A stretch of DNA of 64,000 nucleotides from DATKMK01 sp035541895 (GTDB taxonomy: Bacteria; Desulfobacterota; Binatia; HRBIN30; JACQVA1), in the NCBI GenBank assembly GCA_035541895.1, contig DATKMK010000066.1:103269-167268 (forward strand), given 5' to 3'. The notes beneath the pieces were generated by a model. It was not told the origin of the DNA and searched no databases. It saw only the letters and a list, made by a program, of their open reading frames with translations. The number at the start of each line of letters is the position of its first letter. The stretch's first letter is position 1. This document shows positions 34,501 through 42,055 of the stretch, one piece after another. The translations under genes were made by a program, and so were the position numbers.

Positions 34501-35039
34501 TGCTTGGATGGTGGCGCCCGCGTTGCGCGTCGATCCGGCCCGACTTGGTCGCGTGGGTCGACGGCCAACTCTCATCACGCCGCGCGGAACGGGTGCGGCG
34601 GCACGTCGACGACTGCGCGACTTGCGCCGCGGAAGCCAAGTCGCTCGCCGCGGTGATCGAATCCCAACGCACGGGGCTCACCGAACAGCTCGCGGCGGTG
34701 AGCCCCGACATCGATCGCCTGTGGCGCCAGCTCAGTGGCCGGCTCCACGCCCCTCAGGCCGACGTCGGCCGCAGGCGCGAACTGGTCTGGGTATGGCGAC
34801 CTGCACTCGGACTGGCAGTGGCCGCGGCGCTGCTGTGGCTCGGCTCCGCCGCCTTCGAAGAGCCGGCCGCGGTCTTGATCTCCGTCGGCGTGAAAGCCCC
34901 ACCCGCCAAGGTGACGCAACAGCCGGAACTGTTCAAGGACTTCGCAATCATTCAGGACCTCGACGTGCTCGAACGCTTCGACACCGCTGAAACCGAACCG
35001 CCGGAAGGAGACCGTACACCTCCGGCGGATCAGGGATAG
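34500..35039 (+). CDS. Membrane-bound zinc-finger anti-sigma factor
   Basis: A 179-aa protein with a zinc-finger anti-sigma domain: WVDGQLSSRRAERVRRHVDD with H-x3-C-x2-C (HVDDCATC, about residues 36-43). One transmembrane helix follows (PALGLAVAAALLWLGSAAF, about 101-119), then a periplasmic tail. It should hold the upstream ECF factor inactive until an envelope signal. Its ATG overlaps the sigma gene stop (TGATG). Confidence 0.82.
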   Translation: MLGWWRPRCASIRPDLVAWVDGQLSSRRAERVRRHVDDCATCAAEAKSLAAVIESQRTGLTEQLAAVSPDIDRLWRQLSGRLHAPQADVGRRRELVWVWRPALGLAVAAALLWLGSAAFEEPAAVLISVGVKAPPAKVTQQPELFKDFAIIQDLDVLERFDTAETEPPEGDRTPPADQG

Positions 35040-35042
35040 ATC

Positions 35043-35363
35043 GTGCGTTGGTGGGTTTTCAGCGCCGTGCTGATGGGTTGCCTCATCAGCCACCGGGTCG
35101 GCGCGGAGCCGCGCCGGTTGCTCGCCCAGGGCTGGCGCGACTACGGCACACGCGACCGCTACGAAGCCCTGCGCAACTATCGCAGCTACGAAGCGCTGCC
35201 GAACGAGCATCGCCAGCAAGTGGACAAGAACTACGAGCGTTGGCAGGCGATGCCGCCGCAACAACGCGATCGAATTCGACAGAACTACGAACGCTATCGC
35301 CGTCTCCCGCCCGAACAACGCAACCAACTCCGCAATCAGTATCGCAAGCAACCGCCGCACTAG
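35043..35363 (+). CDS. DUF3106-type repeat protein, exported
   Basis: A 106-aa protein with an N-terminal signal peptide (VFSAVLMGCLISHRVGA), followed by tandem repeats of about 17-20 residues, such as YERWQAMPPQQRDRIRQNYE then RYRRLPPEQRNQLRNQYRK. This is the DUF3106 pattern, reminiscent of the Zn/Cu-responsive CpxP-like periplasmic helices. The GTG start is 3 nt after the anti-sigma stop, so the three genes form one operon. A sensory or buffering role in the periplasm is inferred. Confidence 0.8.
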   Translation: MRWWVFSAVLMGCLISHRVGAEPRRLLAQGWRDYGTRDRYEALRNYRSYEALPNEHRQQVDKNYERWQAMPPQQRDRIRQNYERYRRLPPEQRNQLRNQYRKQPPH

Positions 35364-35383
35364 CCGGCGCAGCATCGCTCGCA

Positions 35384-36619
35384 ATGACCCGGGTGATCGT
35401 GCACGCCGACATGGACGCCTTCTATGCGGCCATCGAGCAGCGCGATCGCCCCGAGCTGCGCGGCAAGCCGGTCATCGTCGGCGGCACCGGCGGCCGCGGC
35501 GTGGTTTCGGCCGCCTCGTACGAGGCGCGTCGCTTCGGCGTGCGCTCGGCGATGCCGACGGTCGAAGCGCGGCGACTCTGTCCCGACGGCGTCTTCCTTC
35601 CCGGCCGGATGGATCATTATGTAGCGGTCTCGCGGAAAATTCAGGCGATCTTCGAGGACTTCACACCGATCGTCGAGCCGCTCTCGCTCGACGAGGCGTT
35701 CCTCGACGTGACCGGCTCGCTCCGCCTGCTCGGTCCGCCGCTCGAGATCGGCCGGCAGCTCAAAGTGCGCGTCCGCGAGCAAACCGGACTGGTCGTGTCG
35801 GTCGGCATCGCCCCGTCGAAGATGGTGGCGAAGATCGCCAGCGCCTGCTGCAAACCGGATGGCTTGCTCGAGGTCAGCCCGGATCACGTGCGGGATTTTC
35901 TTGCACCGCTCGATGTCGATCACTTGTGGGGAGTCGGGCCGGTGGCGCAGGGGAAACTCCGATCCGCCGGCTTGCGAACCATCGGCGACATCGCCGCCGC
36001 CGAGGGGTCACGGCTCCAGCGGGTCTTGGGCGATCAGGGACGAGCCTTGTGGGAACTCGCGAATGGGTGTGACGGCCGGCAGGTTGAGAGCGATCGCGAG
36101 CGGAAATCGTACGGCGAGGAAAACACGTTTGCGTGTGACGTCAGCGACGGCGCGACCGTACGCGAGAGCATCATCGCCCACGCCGAGGCGGTGGCACGGC
36201 GGCTTCGCGCGAGCGGCGTGACCGCGCGCACGGTCACGTTGAAGGTCAAGCTCGCCGCTCGGATTGGTCCGGGACGTCATCCGCTGATCACCCGCCGGAC
36301 GACGCTGCCGGCGCCGACGGATGACGGCCAACTGTTGAGCCAAACCGCGCTGCGCCTGTGGCGCGAGTGGGTGCGCGATCAGAAGGTCCGACTCGTGGGC
36401 GTCTCCGCCAGCGGGATCGCGAAGGCGCCCGCACAGCTCGGGTTGTTCGAGGCGCGTCCGGCGAAGCGGTCGGCCCTCAATCGCGCCGTCGACGACATCG
36501 TGGCCCGCTTCGGCGAGACCAGCATCTCCCGCGGCCTGATCCGAACCGAAAAAGCCGCCCCCACGCTCTCGATCAAAGATGCGCGGCGAAAGTCCCGCGG
36601 CGAGAGCCGCCAACCTTGA
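35384..36619 (+). CDS. dinB: DNA polymerase IV (Y-family)
   Basis: A 411-aa error-prone translesion polymerase. Catalytic motifs VIVHADMDAFYAAIEQRD (Asp pair near residue 9) and PLSLDEAFLDVTG (about 100-112) are intact. The thumb HhH region LWGVGPVAQGKLRSAGLRTI and the little-finger domain follow. The C-terminus extends about 50 residues beyond the compact form. ATG 35384 gives the family N-terminus; the open frame to 35048 runs through the DUF3106 gene out of frame. Its 3' end overlaps a truncated GFA gene on the other strand. Confidence 0.93.
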   Translation: MTRVIVHADMDAFYAAIEQRDRPELRGKPVIVGGTGGRGVVSAASYEARRFGVRSAMPTVEARRLCPDGVFLPGRMDHYVAVSRKIQAIFEDFTPIVEPLSLDEAFLDVTGSLRLLGPPLEIGRQLKVRVREQTGLVVSVGIAPSKMVAKIASACCKPDGLLEVSPDHVRDFLAPLDVDHLWGVGPVAQGKLRSAGLRTIGDIAAAEGSRLQRVLGDQGRALWELANGCDGRQVESDRERKSYGEENTFACDVSDGATVRESIIAHAEAVARRLRASGVTARTVTLKVKLAARIGPGRHPLITRRTTLPAPTDDGQLLSQTALRLWREWVRDQKVRLVGVSASGIAKAPAQLGLFEARPAKRSALNRAVDDIVARFGETSISRGLIRTEKAAPTLSIKDARRKSRGESRQP

Positions 36620-36725
36620 ACTTGCCGACGATTCCCCTAAGCCGGATAGAGCGGGCGGCGAAGACAGAACGGTCGGCCTCGAACTCGAACGAGAGATTGC
36701 CGCAGTGGCATGCCCCGTCGAGCAT
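36573..36725 (-). pseudogene. Truncated GFA-family (glutathione-dependent formaldehyde-activating) gene
   Basis: A 50-codon frame starting MLDGACHCGNLSFEFEAD, the exact opening of GFA-type zinc proteins (G-x-C-H-C-G). After about 20 residues the sequence becomes basic and unrelated, and it ends inside dinB, with no second Cys pair where the domain (normally about 110-150 aa) would continue. The ATG overlaps the PfpI gene stop (TGATG), so it was once translationally coupled. A recombination junction next to dinB probably removed the rest. Confidence 0.6.
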
Positions 36726-37324
36726 CATGCGCCGATACCACCGCCTGCGATCACGACGTGCTCGACGCGACGATGCGCCTGACCAACCGGCTGCACCGAC
36801 TTCAGTACCGCGTCGCATGTTGCTTGGTCCAACAGCGTGCAGAGGATCCAGCCGACGAGGTGCTGTGCTGCGAGGCAGCCGCCCGCGGTGGCAATGTTCC
36901 CCTCGCGCACGAACGGCTCGTCGATCACCCGCACCGGAAACCGCGCCAGGAGATGCTTGACACTCGGATGGGTCGTCGCGCGCTTTCCGTCGAGCAGTCC
37001 GAGCGCCGCAAGAATCAGCGCGCCCGAGCAGATCGACCCGATCCACTGTCGCGAGGGATCGAGCCGGAAGCGTTTCAAATAGCTCGGGTCGGCGACCTTC
37101 GCTCGCGTGCCGGGCCCGCTCGAGAACAAGACGACCTCCGCGCTGTTCGCTACCTCGATCCGATCATGCATCGGGATGTCGATCCCGGTCCGCGACACGT
37201 GACGATCCGCATCGCCCACGAGTCGCACGGTCCAATCGGCGCGATCGACTCGGTTCAGCAGATCCCACATGAAGAAGACGTCGAGGTCGGTGAAGTCGTC
37301 GAACACGACCATGGCGATGTTCAT
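36725..37324 (-). CDS. DJ-1/PfpI family protein
   Basis: A 199-aa class I glutamine amidotransferase-like protein. The N-terminus MNIAMVVFDDFTDLDVFFMW carries the conserved acidic residue, and the nucleophile elbow is SICSGALILAALGLLDGKRA, with Cys at about residue 99. C-terminal NIATAGGCLAAQHLVGWIL is typical of isonitrile hydratase/AraC-N-like DJ-1 proteins. It is coupled to the CMD gene upstream (4-nt overlap) and the GFA remnant downstream. Confidence 0.85.
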   Translation of the reverse strand: MNIAMVVFDDFTDLDVFFMWDLLNRVDRADWTVRLVGDADRHVSRTGIDIPMHDRIEVANSAEVVLFSSGPGTRAKVADPSYLKRFRLDPSRQWIGSICSGALILAALGLLDGKRATTHPSVKHLLARFPVRVIDEPFVREGNIATAGGCLAAQHLVGWILCTLLDQATCDAVLKSVQPVGQAHRRVEHVVIAGGGIGA

Positions 37325-37917
37325 CGATCGCCCTCCGGGCGCGCGGGCGTCGGGAAACGCTCAGCCCAGGTCTCGAGCTCGACTTGTGCGCCGTTCGCGA
37401 CGTAGCTGATCACGTGATACCAGCCGGCGAGGACCAAGAGTTCGAGGAGCTGCGGAACCGACCAGCGCCCGGCCAAGGCTTGCCACAGCGGCCGCGACAC
37501 GCGTCCGCTGTCGTGCAACTCGTCGACCAGAGCGACCAGCAGCCGATCCCCGTCCTCCCAGACGCGACCGTCCCCCTCGCCCGCGATGGTTGCCCGCGCC
37601 TGCGCGGCATCGAGACCGGCGGCGGCGCCGAAGGCGGCGACGTGCACGCCCCATTCGTATTCGCAGCCGCAGCGCGCGCAGACCCGATCGATCACGATCT
37701 CGCGCGCCCGCAGCCCGAGGTTCTGCCCGCGGCCGAGAAAATGTCGGCCGAGCGGCAACATCGCCCGGGCGAGCGGCACATGCCGCGTCAGCGTGCGGAA
37801 CAGCGCCAGCGGCTCGAGTGCGGAACCCGGCGGCATCCAGCGTGCGAGCTCGGCGCCGACCTCGGGCGCATACGGCGGTACGACGGGCTCGATTCTCGGG
37901 GAAGTGTCGTCGCTCAT
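37321..37917 (-). CDS. Carboxymuconolactone decarboxylase family protein
   Basis: A 198-aa AhpD/CMD-fold protein. The family pattern LGLRAREIVIDRVCARCGCE then YEWGVHVAAFGAAAGLD (about 70-107) contains the C-x2-C and downstream His used by alkylhydroperoxidase-like members; a C-terminal helix (LLELLVLAGWYHVISYVANG) completes the fold. Likely a peroxidase-like or decarboxylase protein. It is divergent from hxlR, the probable local regulator. Confidence 0.85.
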   Translation of the reverse strand: MSDDTSPRIEPVVPPYAPEVGAELARWMPPGSALEPLALFRTLTRHVPLARAMLPLGRHFLGRGQNLGLRAREIVIDRVCARCGCEYEWGVHVAAFGAAAGLDAAQARATIAGEGDGRVWEDGDRLLVALVDELHDSGRVSRPLWQALAGRWSVPQLLELLVLAGWYHVISYVANGAQVELETWAERFPTPARPEGDR

Positions 37918-37944
37918 TGCTCGGGTCTCCTGTGCTACGGATTA

Positions 37945-37981
37945 CGTAGTGCTTGACGTACCACTTCGAAAATCGTAGTGC
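37945..37981. promoter_or_regulatory. Repeated CGTAGTGC motifs between CMD gene and hxlR
   Basis: CGTAGTGC occurs at 37945-37952 and 37974-37981, 29 bp apart start to start, with a partly inverted GTACCACT (37958-37965) between them. The position, in the short divergent intergenic region next to an HxlR regulator gene, suggests operator sites. Confidence 0.3.
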
Positions 37982-37989
37982 AAGAGGCC

Positions 37990-38358
37990 ATGTCGAAACC
38001 CAGACCCGGAGTGTCGGTGCGCGGCTCGCGCAGCGGGCGGCCGATCATGGCGCTCCTCGATCTGCTCGGGCGGCGCTGGGCGCTGCGCATCCTGCACGAG
38101 CTTCGCCATGGGCCGCTGACCTTCGCCGACTTGCGTGGGCACTGCGACGCGATGTCTCCGAGCGTGCTGAACCACCGACTCGCCGAATTGCGGCAGGCGG
38201 GCATTCTGGCGCTGCGCCGGAACGCCGGCTACGAACTCACGTCCGAGGGGGCAGCGCTGTGCGCTTCGCTGGCGCCGCTACAAGACTGGGCGCGCCGCTG
38301 GGCGCGTCGTTCGACGAGCAGCGGGAGGGCCCCGGCCGCTCGCCCCGCGAGGAGATGA
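37990..38358 (+). CDS. HxlR-family winged-helix transcriptional regulator
   Basis: A 122-aa HxlR-type regulator. It shows ALLDLLGRRWALRILHELRH then GPLTFADLRGHCDAMSPSVL and NHRLAELRQAGILALRRNAG, a standard winged helix. The N-terminal redox Cys found in many relatives is absent. ATG 37990 follows AGAGG; GTG 37978 is an alternative. It is divergent from the CMD-PfpI genes and 4 nt before a ferritin-like gene. Confidence 0.88.
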   Translation: MSKPRPGVSVRGSRSGRPIMALLDLLGRRWALRILHELRHGPLTFADLRGHCDAMSPSVLNHRLAELRQAGILALRRNAGYELTSEGAALCASLAPLQDWARRWARRSTSSGRAPAARPARR

Positions 38359-38362
38359 CCTG

Positions 38363-38845
38363 ATGGCAGAGCACAGCGACCTCTATTCCGCCGCCGCCGC
38401 GCTCGGGCGCATCGCGCAGCGCGACATCGATGCGATGAAGCTCCTGTTTCGCGTCGAGTGCTTGGGCGAAGATTTCCACAACGACCTCGCCGATCGAATC
38501 GGCAACGCCGAAGCGGCCGGGCTGCTGCGGCGCAACGCGCGCGAAGAGCGCGCGCATGCGGAGCGGGTCCGGCGCGCGATCGGACTCAAACTCGGGCACC
38601 CCTGGCAGCCGGCCGCGGCCGAGCTGGAGCGCTACCCGGTGGCGCTGGCGGAGGCGATTTCCGGCGCGCTGTTGCCCGTCATCGTCAAGGCGGAGATCGA
38701 CGGCGCGGCCGGCTACGAGCGCTGGGCCGAACGCGAGACCGACGCTGAGGTGCAGTGGCTCCTTCGGCAGAACGGCAGGGAGGAGACGGAGCACGGCCGG
38801 CGCGTCACGGCTGCGATCGAGATTCTGGCGAAGGCGGGAGGCTGA
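38363..38845 (+). CDS. Ferritin-like/rubrerythrin-type domain protein
   Basis: A 160-aa four-helix bundle protein. Two E-x2-H pairs, EERAHAERV (about 59-67) and EETEHGRRV (about 140-148), plus Glu residues in RVECLGEDFHNDLAD and VKAEIDGAAGYERWAE, form a diiron site of the ferritin-like type. No C-terminal rubredoxin domain is present. Iron storage, peroxide scavenging or an oxidase role are all possible; location with hxlR and CMD genes hints at oxidative stress. Confidence 0.75.
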   Translation: MAEHSDLYSAAAALGRIAQRDIDAMKLLFRVECLGEDFHNDLADRIGNAEAAGLLRRNAREERAHAERVRRAIGLKLGHPWQPAAAELERYPVALAEAISGALLPVIVKAEIDGAAGYERWAERETDAEVQWLLRQNGREETEHGRRVTAAIEILAKAGG

Positions 38846-39301
38846 TCGCGCGGCCGATCACCCGCGTCGTCGCGCTTGCATAAGGCGACGTCGCCTCGAT
38901 GCGCAGCGGTCCATAGGAGAGCGCGCTGGGTGCAGGCCCTGCTCCCGCTCCGTCACCTGCGCCGCGCGCAGTTGCGTAGGAGAGCTTCTCTTCCTCCCGA
39001 TCTTCAACGGTCGGATTGATCTCTCTCGAGTTGTCAGCCCGTTGCGCGTTCGGATGAAGGTGCCGAACGTCACCTGTGCACAGGTTCTGGCCCTGCTGGC
39101 GCTGCGAGCCTCCCTTTTCGCAGAGGGTTACCAAGATCGGTTGACCGCTGTTGCGTTCAACACAAACTTCGATAGCCGCAAGCGGGACAACTGCTCCGGC
39201 ATCATCGCTATCGCGTCGACCGCCATGGGGCAGGTGAAGACTGCGGCCCTTTCCAGCGATCTGTATCGGGTTCTTCGAGGACTGGTGGGAACTGCTCGAT
39301 C
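38846..39301. other. Region without a convincing gene
   Basis: About 455 bp between the ferritin-like gene and the toxin relic. Frames open on both strands carry no family resemblance and no good ribosome-binding site. Base composition is slightly less GC-rich than the neighbours, consistent with decayed accessory DNA. Confidence 0.5.
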
Positions 39302-39420
39302 CTGCGCCTCAAGCTCGACGAGAACCTTCCCACCGAACTGGTTGAGGATCTTCGGGCGGCAGTCATGGCGTCGGTCATAGGTTCCGAGCTTGTTCCCGAT
39401 GAGGGGGGAACTGAAAGGCT
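39302..39420 (+). pseudogene. Relic of a DUF5615 PIN-like toxin gene
   Basis: One frame reads LRLKLDENLPTELVEDLRAA, matching the opening of DUF5615 PIN-like toxins, including the catalytic-site D-E-N. After RAA the expected GHDV segment can be recovered only by shifting frame (GTCATGGCGTC). There is no start codon at the right place and no downstream domain. It is most likely the decayed remains of a toxin-antitoxin locus. Confidence 0.4.
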
Positions 39421-39501
39421 AACCCTGCGAGGATGTGCGGCCCGATTGCCAACCGGACCGTCGCTTGCGCCTACCGGCGTCCTCCGATACGAACGCGCTG
39501 C

Positions 39502-40719
39502 ATGAAAATCGACGTGAAGCCGATGACGATCCGGGTGCCGGGGTTTCGGTTCGGTGCTGCGGCGTGCGGCTTGAAGGAATCGGGCAAGCGGGACATCGGT
39601 CTGATCGTTTCGGACGTGCCCGCGGTGGCGGTGGCGGCGTTTACTTCCAACCGGGTCCAAGCGGCGCCGGTGCAGATAGGGAAGGAGCGGATGCGCGGCG
39701 GTCGCCTGCAAGCGGTGCTGGTCAACAGCGGCAATGCCAACGCCTATACCGGCCGCGACGGTGTGCGCGTCGCGCGCGAGTTATGTGCACTGGCCGCTCA
39801 ACGCCTCGGAATCAGCCAGCGCCTGGTGCTGCCATCGTCGACCGGCCGCATCGGCGTTCAGTTGCCGCGCGAAACGGTGCGCAAGGGCGTGTTGGCCGCG
39901 TGTCGCGACCTCAACGCCGACGGCTTTCAACGCGCGCTCGAAGGCATCATGACCACCGACGCCTTCCCGAAGTTCGCCGTCGAAGGCGTCGTGGTGGATG
40001 GCCGCGAGATCACCGTCGCCGGCATGGCCAAGGGAGCCGGCATGATCGCGCCGCGCATGCTGCCCCACGCGACGTTGCTCAGTTACATTCTGACCGATGC
40101 GTCGGTTACAAGACCCGCGCTGCGCAAAGCGCTCGATCTCGCACTGCCGCAGTCTTTCAATGCCGCCGTCGTCGACGGCGACACCAGCACGAACGATACG
40201 GTCCTGCTGCTTGCCAACGGCGCGGCGCGTAACCGGCCGCTGACGCCGACTGCGCGCGAATTCCCCGCGTTCGCCGGCGCCGTCGCCCGCGTGATGCGGG
40301 CGCTCGCGCGCATGGTGGTGAAAGACGGCGAAGGCGCAACCAAGTTGATCGACATCTCCGTGCGCCGAGCCCGGACGGTGGCCGATGCCGAGCGCGTCGC
40401 CGACGCCATCGCGCGCTCGCCGTTGTGTAAGACCGCTTTCTACGGCGGCGATCCGTACGCCGGCCGGATCGTCTGTGCCGCGGGCTACAGCGGCGCGAAC
40501 TTCGACCCGAATCGACTCGACGTGTTTCTCGACGACGTGCAAATCGTGCGGCGCGGTTTGGAGACCGTCGGCAAGGTCGAGGAACGCGCGGCCAAGGTCG
40601 TGGCGCAACCCGAATTCACGTTGACGCTCGATCTGCACGCCGGTCGTGCGGTGGCGCATCGGATGGCGTCGGACCTCAGCGTCGACTACGTGCGTTTCAA
40701 CTCCGATTACCGGACGTGA
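39502..40719 (+). CDS. argJ: Bifunctional glutamate N-acetyltransferase/amino-acid acetyltransferase ArgJ
   Basis: A 405-aa ornithine acetyltransferase of the cyclic arginine pathway; it transfers acetyl from N-acetylornithine to glutamate and may also use acetyl-CoA. The precursor self-cleaves before a Thr. Here the region GMAKGAGMIAPRMLPHATLL places it at Thr191, where the more usual ATML reads ATLL. Other motifs are LVNSGNANAYTG and NAAVVDGDTSTNDTV. ATG 39502 gives the usual length. The next gene overlaps its stop. Confidence 0.93.
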   Translation: MKIDVKPMTIRVPGFRFGAAACGLKESGKRDIGLIVSDVPAVAVAAFTSNRVQAAPVQIGKERMRGGRLQAVLVNSGNANAYTGRDGVRVARELCALAAQRLGISQRLVLPSSTGRIGVQLPRETVRKGVLAACRDLNADGFQRALEGIMTTDAFPKFAVEGVVVDGREITVAGMAKGAGMIAPRMLPHATLLSYILTDASVTRPALRKALDLALPQSFNAAVVDGDTSTNDTVLLLANGAARNRPLTPTAREFPAFAGAVARVMRALARMVVKDGEGATKLIDISVRRARTVADAERVADAIARSPLCKTAFYGGDPYAGRIVCAAGYSGANFDPNRLDVFLDDVQIVRRGLETVGKVEERAAKVVAQPEFTLTLDLHAGRAVAHRMASDLSVDYVRFNSDYRT

Positions 40720-41741
40720 TGGGCACCATTCCTCAGCTCTCCGCCGCCGAGATCGCGGCGCTGCGGACGCAGGTGGCGACCAGGTCGGCGCAGTTGCGGC
40801 GCGAGCTGGTGTGGCTGGACACCATCGACGCGCGCCACGCCGAGCACCCCGGCGTCGCACGCTCCCTGCACGTCGTCGCGTTCAACGCCGAACGCGGCAG
40901 CCGCTTCGACGGCATCAGCGCGTTGCTCACGCACCATCCCGCACTCGGAGGTGCCGACGTCGTCTTGCTCAGCGAGGTCGACTGGGGCATGGCGCGTTCG
41001 GATAACCGACACGTCGCGCGCGATCTCGCCGATGCCTTGCGGCTCGGCTACGTCTTCGGCATCGAGTTTCTCGAACTGACGAAGGGTGAAGCCGCCGAAC
41101 TCGACACGCCGGGCGAGAACACGCTCAGCCTGCACGGGAACGCGATCCTCAGTCGCTGGCCGCTGGCCAACGTTCGCGTGCTACGGTTGCCCGTGCGGTG
41201 CAGTTGGGCGGAGGGTTCGCAGCCGCGCATCGGCGCTCGCATGGCGGTGCTCGCGGACGTACACACGGTGGCAGGTCCGCTGACGGTAGCGTCGACGCAT
41301 CTCGAAAATCGCACCACGCCTGACGGCCGTGCCGAGCAAATGCGGGCGGTGCTGAAGGCGATGCCTGCCGATCGGCCCGCCATCATCGGCGGCGATTTGA
41401 ACACCTCGACGATCGACTCCGGCGACAACGAGCAGATCCTATCGGTGCCCGAGTTGCTCCAAGCCGATGCCGAGCGATTGCGCCGACCGGAGAACTACGA
41501 GCCGTTGTTTGCCGACGTACGCGCCGCCGGGTTTGCGGTCGACGAGGTGAATGCCGCGGGCGTTCCCACCAATGTTCCCTTGGGCATTGCCGATCCGACT
41601 TTCTGGCTCAAGGTGGATTGGATTTTCACTCGCGGCGTTCGCCCCAGCCAAGCCCTGCCGCCGCAGGTGGTGCCGGCGGAACACAACGGCACACGGGTAT
41701 CCGATCACGACTTTGTGGTCGCCGCAATCGATCTGTTCTGA
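40719..41741 (+). CDS. Endonuclease/exonuclease/phosphatase (EEP) family protein
   Basis: A 340-aa DNase I-like metal-dependent phosphoesterase. It shows VVAFNAERGSRFDGI near residue 50, DVVLLSEVDWG (metal-binding Glu), ASTHLENRTTP, IIGGDLNTST and the C-terminal SDHDFVVAAI. Substrates of this fold include nucleic acids, phosphoinositides and sphingomyelin; none can be assigned. No signal peptide is evident. The ATG overlaps the argJ stop (TGATG). Confidence 0.87.
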   Translation: MGTIPQLSAAEIAALRTQVATRSAQLRRELVWLDTIDARHAEHPGVARSLHVVAFNAERGSRFDGISALLTHHPALGGADVVLLSEVDWGMARSDNRHVARDLADALRLGYVFGIEFLELTKGEAAELDTPGENTLSLHGNAILSRWPLANVRVLRLPVRCSWAEGSQPRIGARMAVLADVHTVAGPLTVASTHLENRTTPDGRAEQMRAVLKAMPADRPAIIGGDLNTSTIDSGDNEQILSVPELLQADAERLRRPENYEPLFADVRAAGFAVDEVNAAGVPTNVPLGIADPTFWLKVDWIFTRGVRPSQALPPQVVPAEHNGTRVSDHDFVVAAIDLF

Positions 41742-41770
41742 GTGGGGATGGGCCTCGGTCGAAGAGAACC

Positions 41771-41795
41771 CACCACAGAGGCACCGAGACACCGC
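41771..41795. repeat. CACCACAGAG-type dispersed repeat, copy A (single arm)
   Basis: CACCACAGAGGCACCGAGAC (41771-41790) follows the EEP gene. The same unit recurs near 44041-44190 and 45438-45498. Here only one arm is clear; no complementary arm is seen nearby. Confidence 0.6.
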
Positions 41796-41859
41796 GCCGC
41801 TTTGCACAGAATGCCGATCAGCGGGTGTGTGATGCGGCGAAAGAGACGGTCCGTCTGGT

Positions 41860-41952
41860 GTAGCCGCAGGCCGCAGGCTTCAGCCTGCGCCGTGCGATCG
41901 CCGCCGCCGTCGCACGGGCAGCAAAGGAGCGCACCCTAAAGGGTGCGGCTAC
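41860..41952. repeat. Multi-hairpin palindromic intergenic element
   Basis: GTAGCCG (41860-41866) pairs with CGGCTAC (41946-41952), closing a unit with three internal hairpins: GCAGGCT-TC-AGCCTGC (41873-41888), CGTGCGA...TCGCACG (41891-41916) and GCACCCT-AA-AGGGTGC (41931-41946, sharing its last base with the outer arm). It would fold as a cloverleaf or cruciform. No coding potential is seen. Confidence 0.65.
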
Positions 41953-41985
41953 AGCGGACGAAGTGAATCGGGGGGTTGCAGGGCG

Positions 41986-42015
41986 AGGGGCCGAGTCCCC
42001 GAGGACTCGGCCCCT
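41986..42015. terminator. Bidirectional terminator between convergent genes
   Basis: AGGGGCCGAGTCC (41986-41998) and GGACTCGGCCCCT (42003-42015) form a perfect 13-bp stem with a 4-nt loop. It lies between the EEP gene (plus) and the DsbA-like gene (minus), 40 nt from the latter's stop. Confidence 0.6.
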
Positions 42016-42055
42016 CCGCTTGGGGGGCGGTGCCGCTGCAAGGCGAGCCGGCGAG

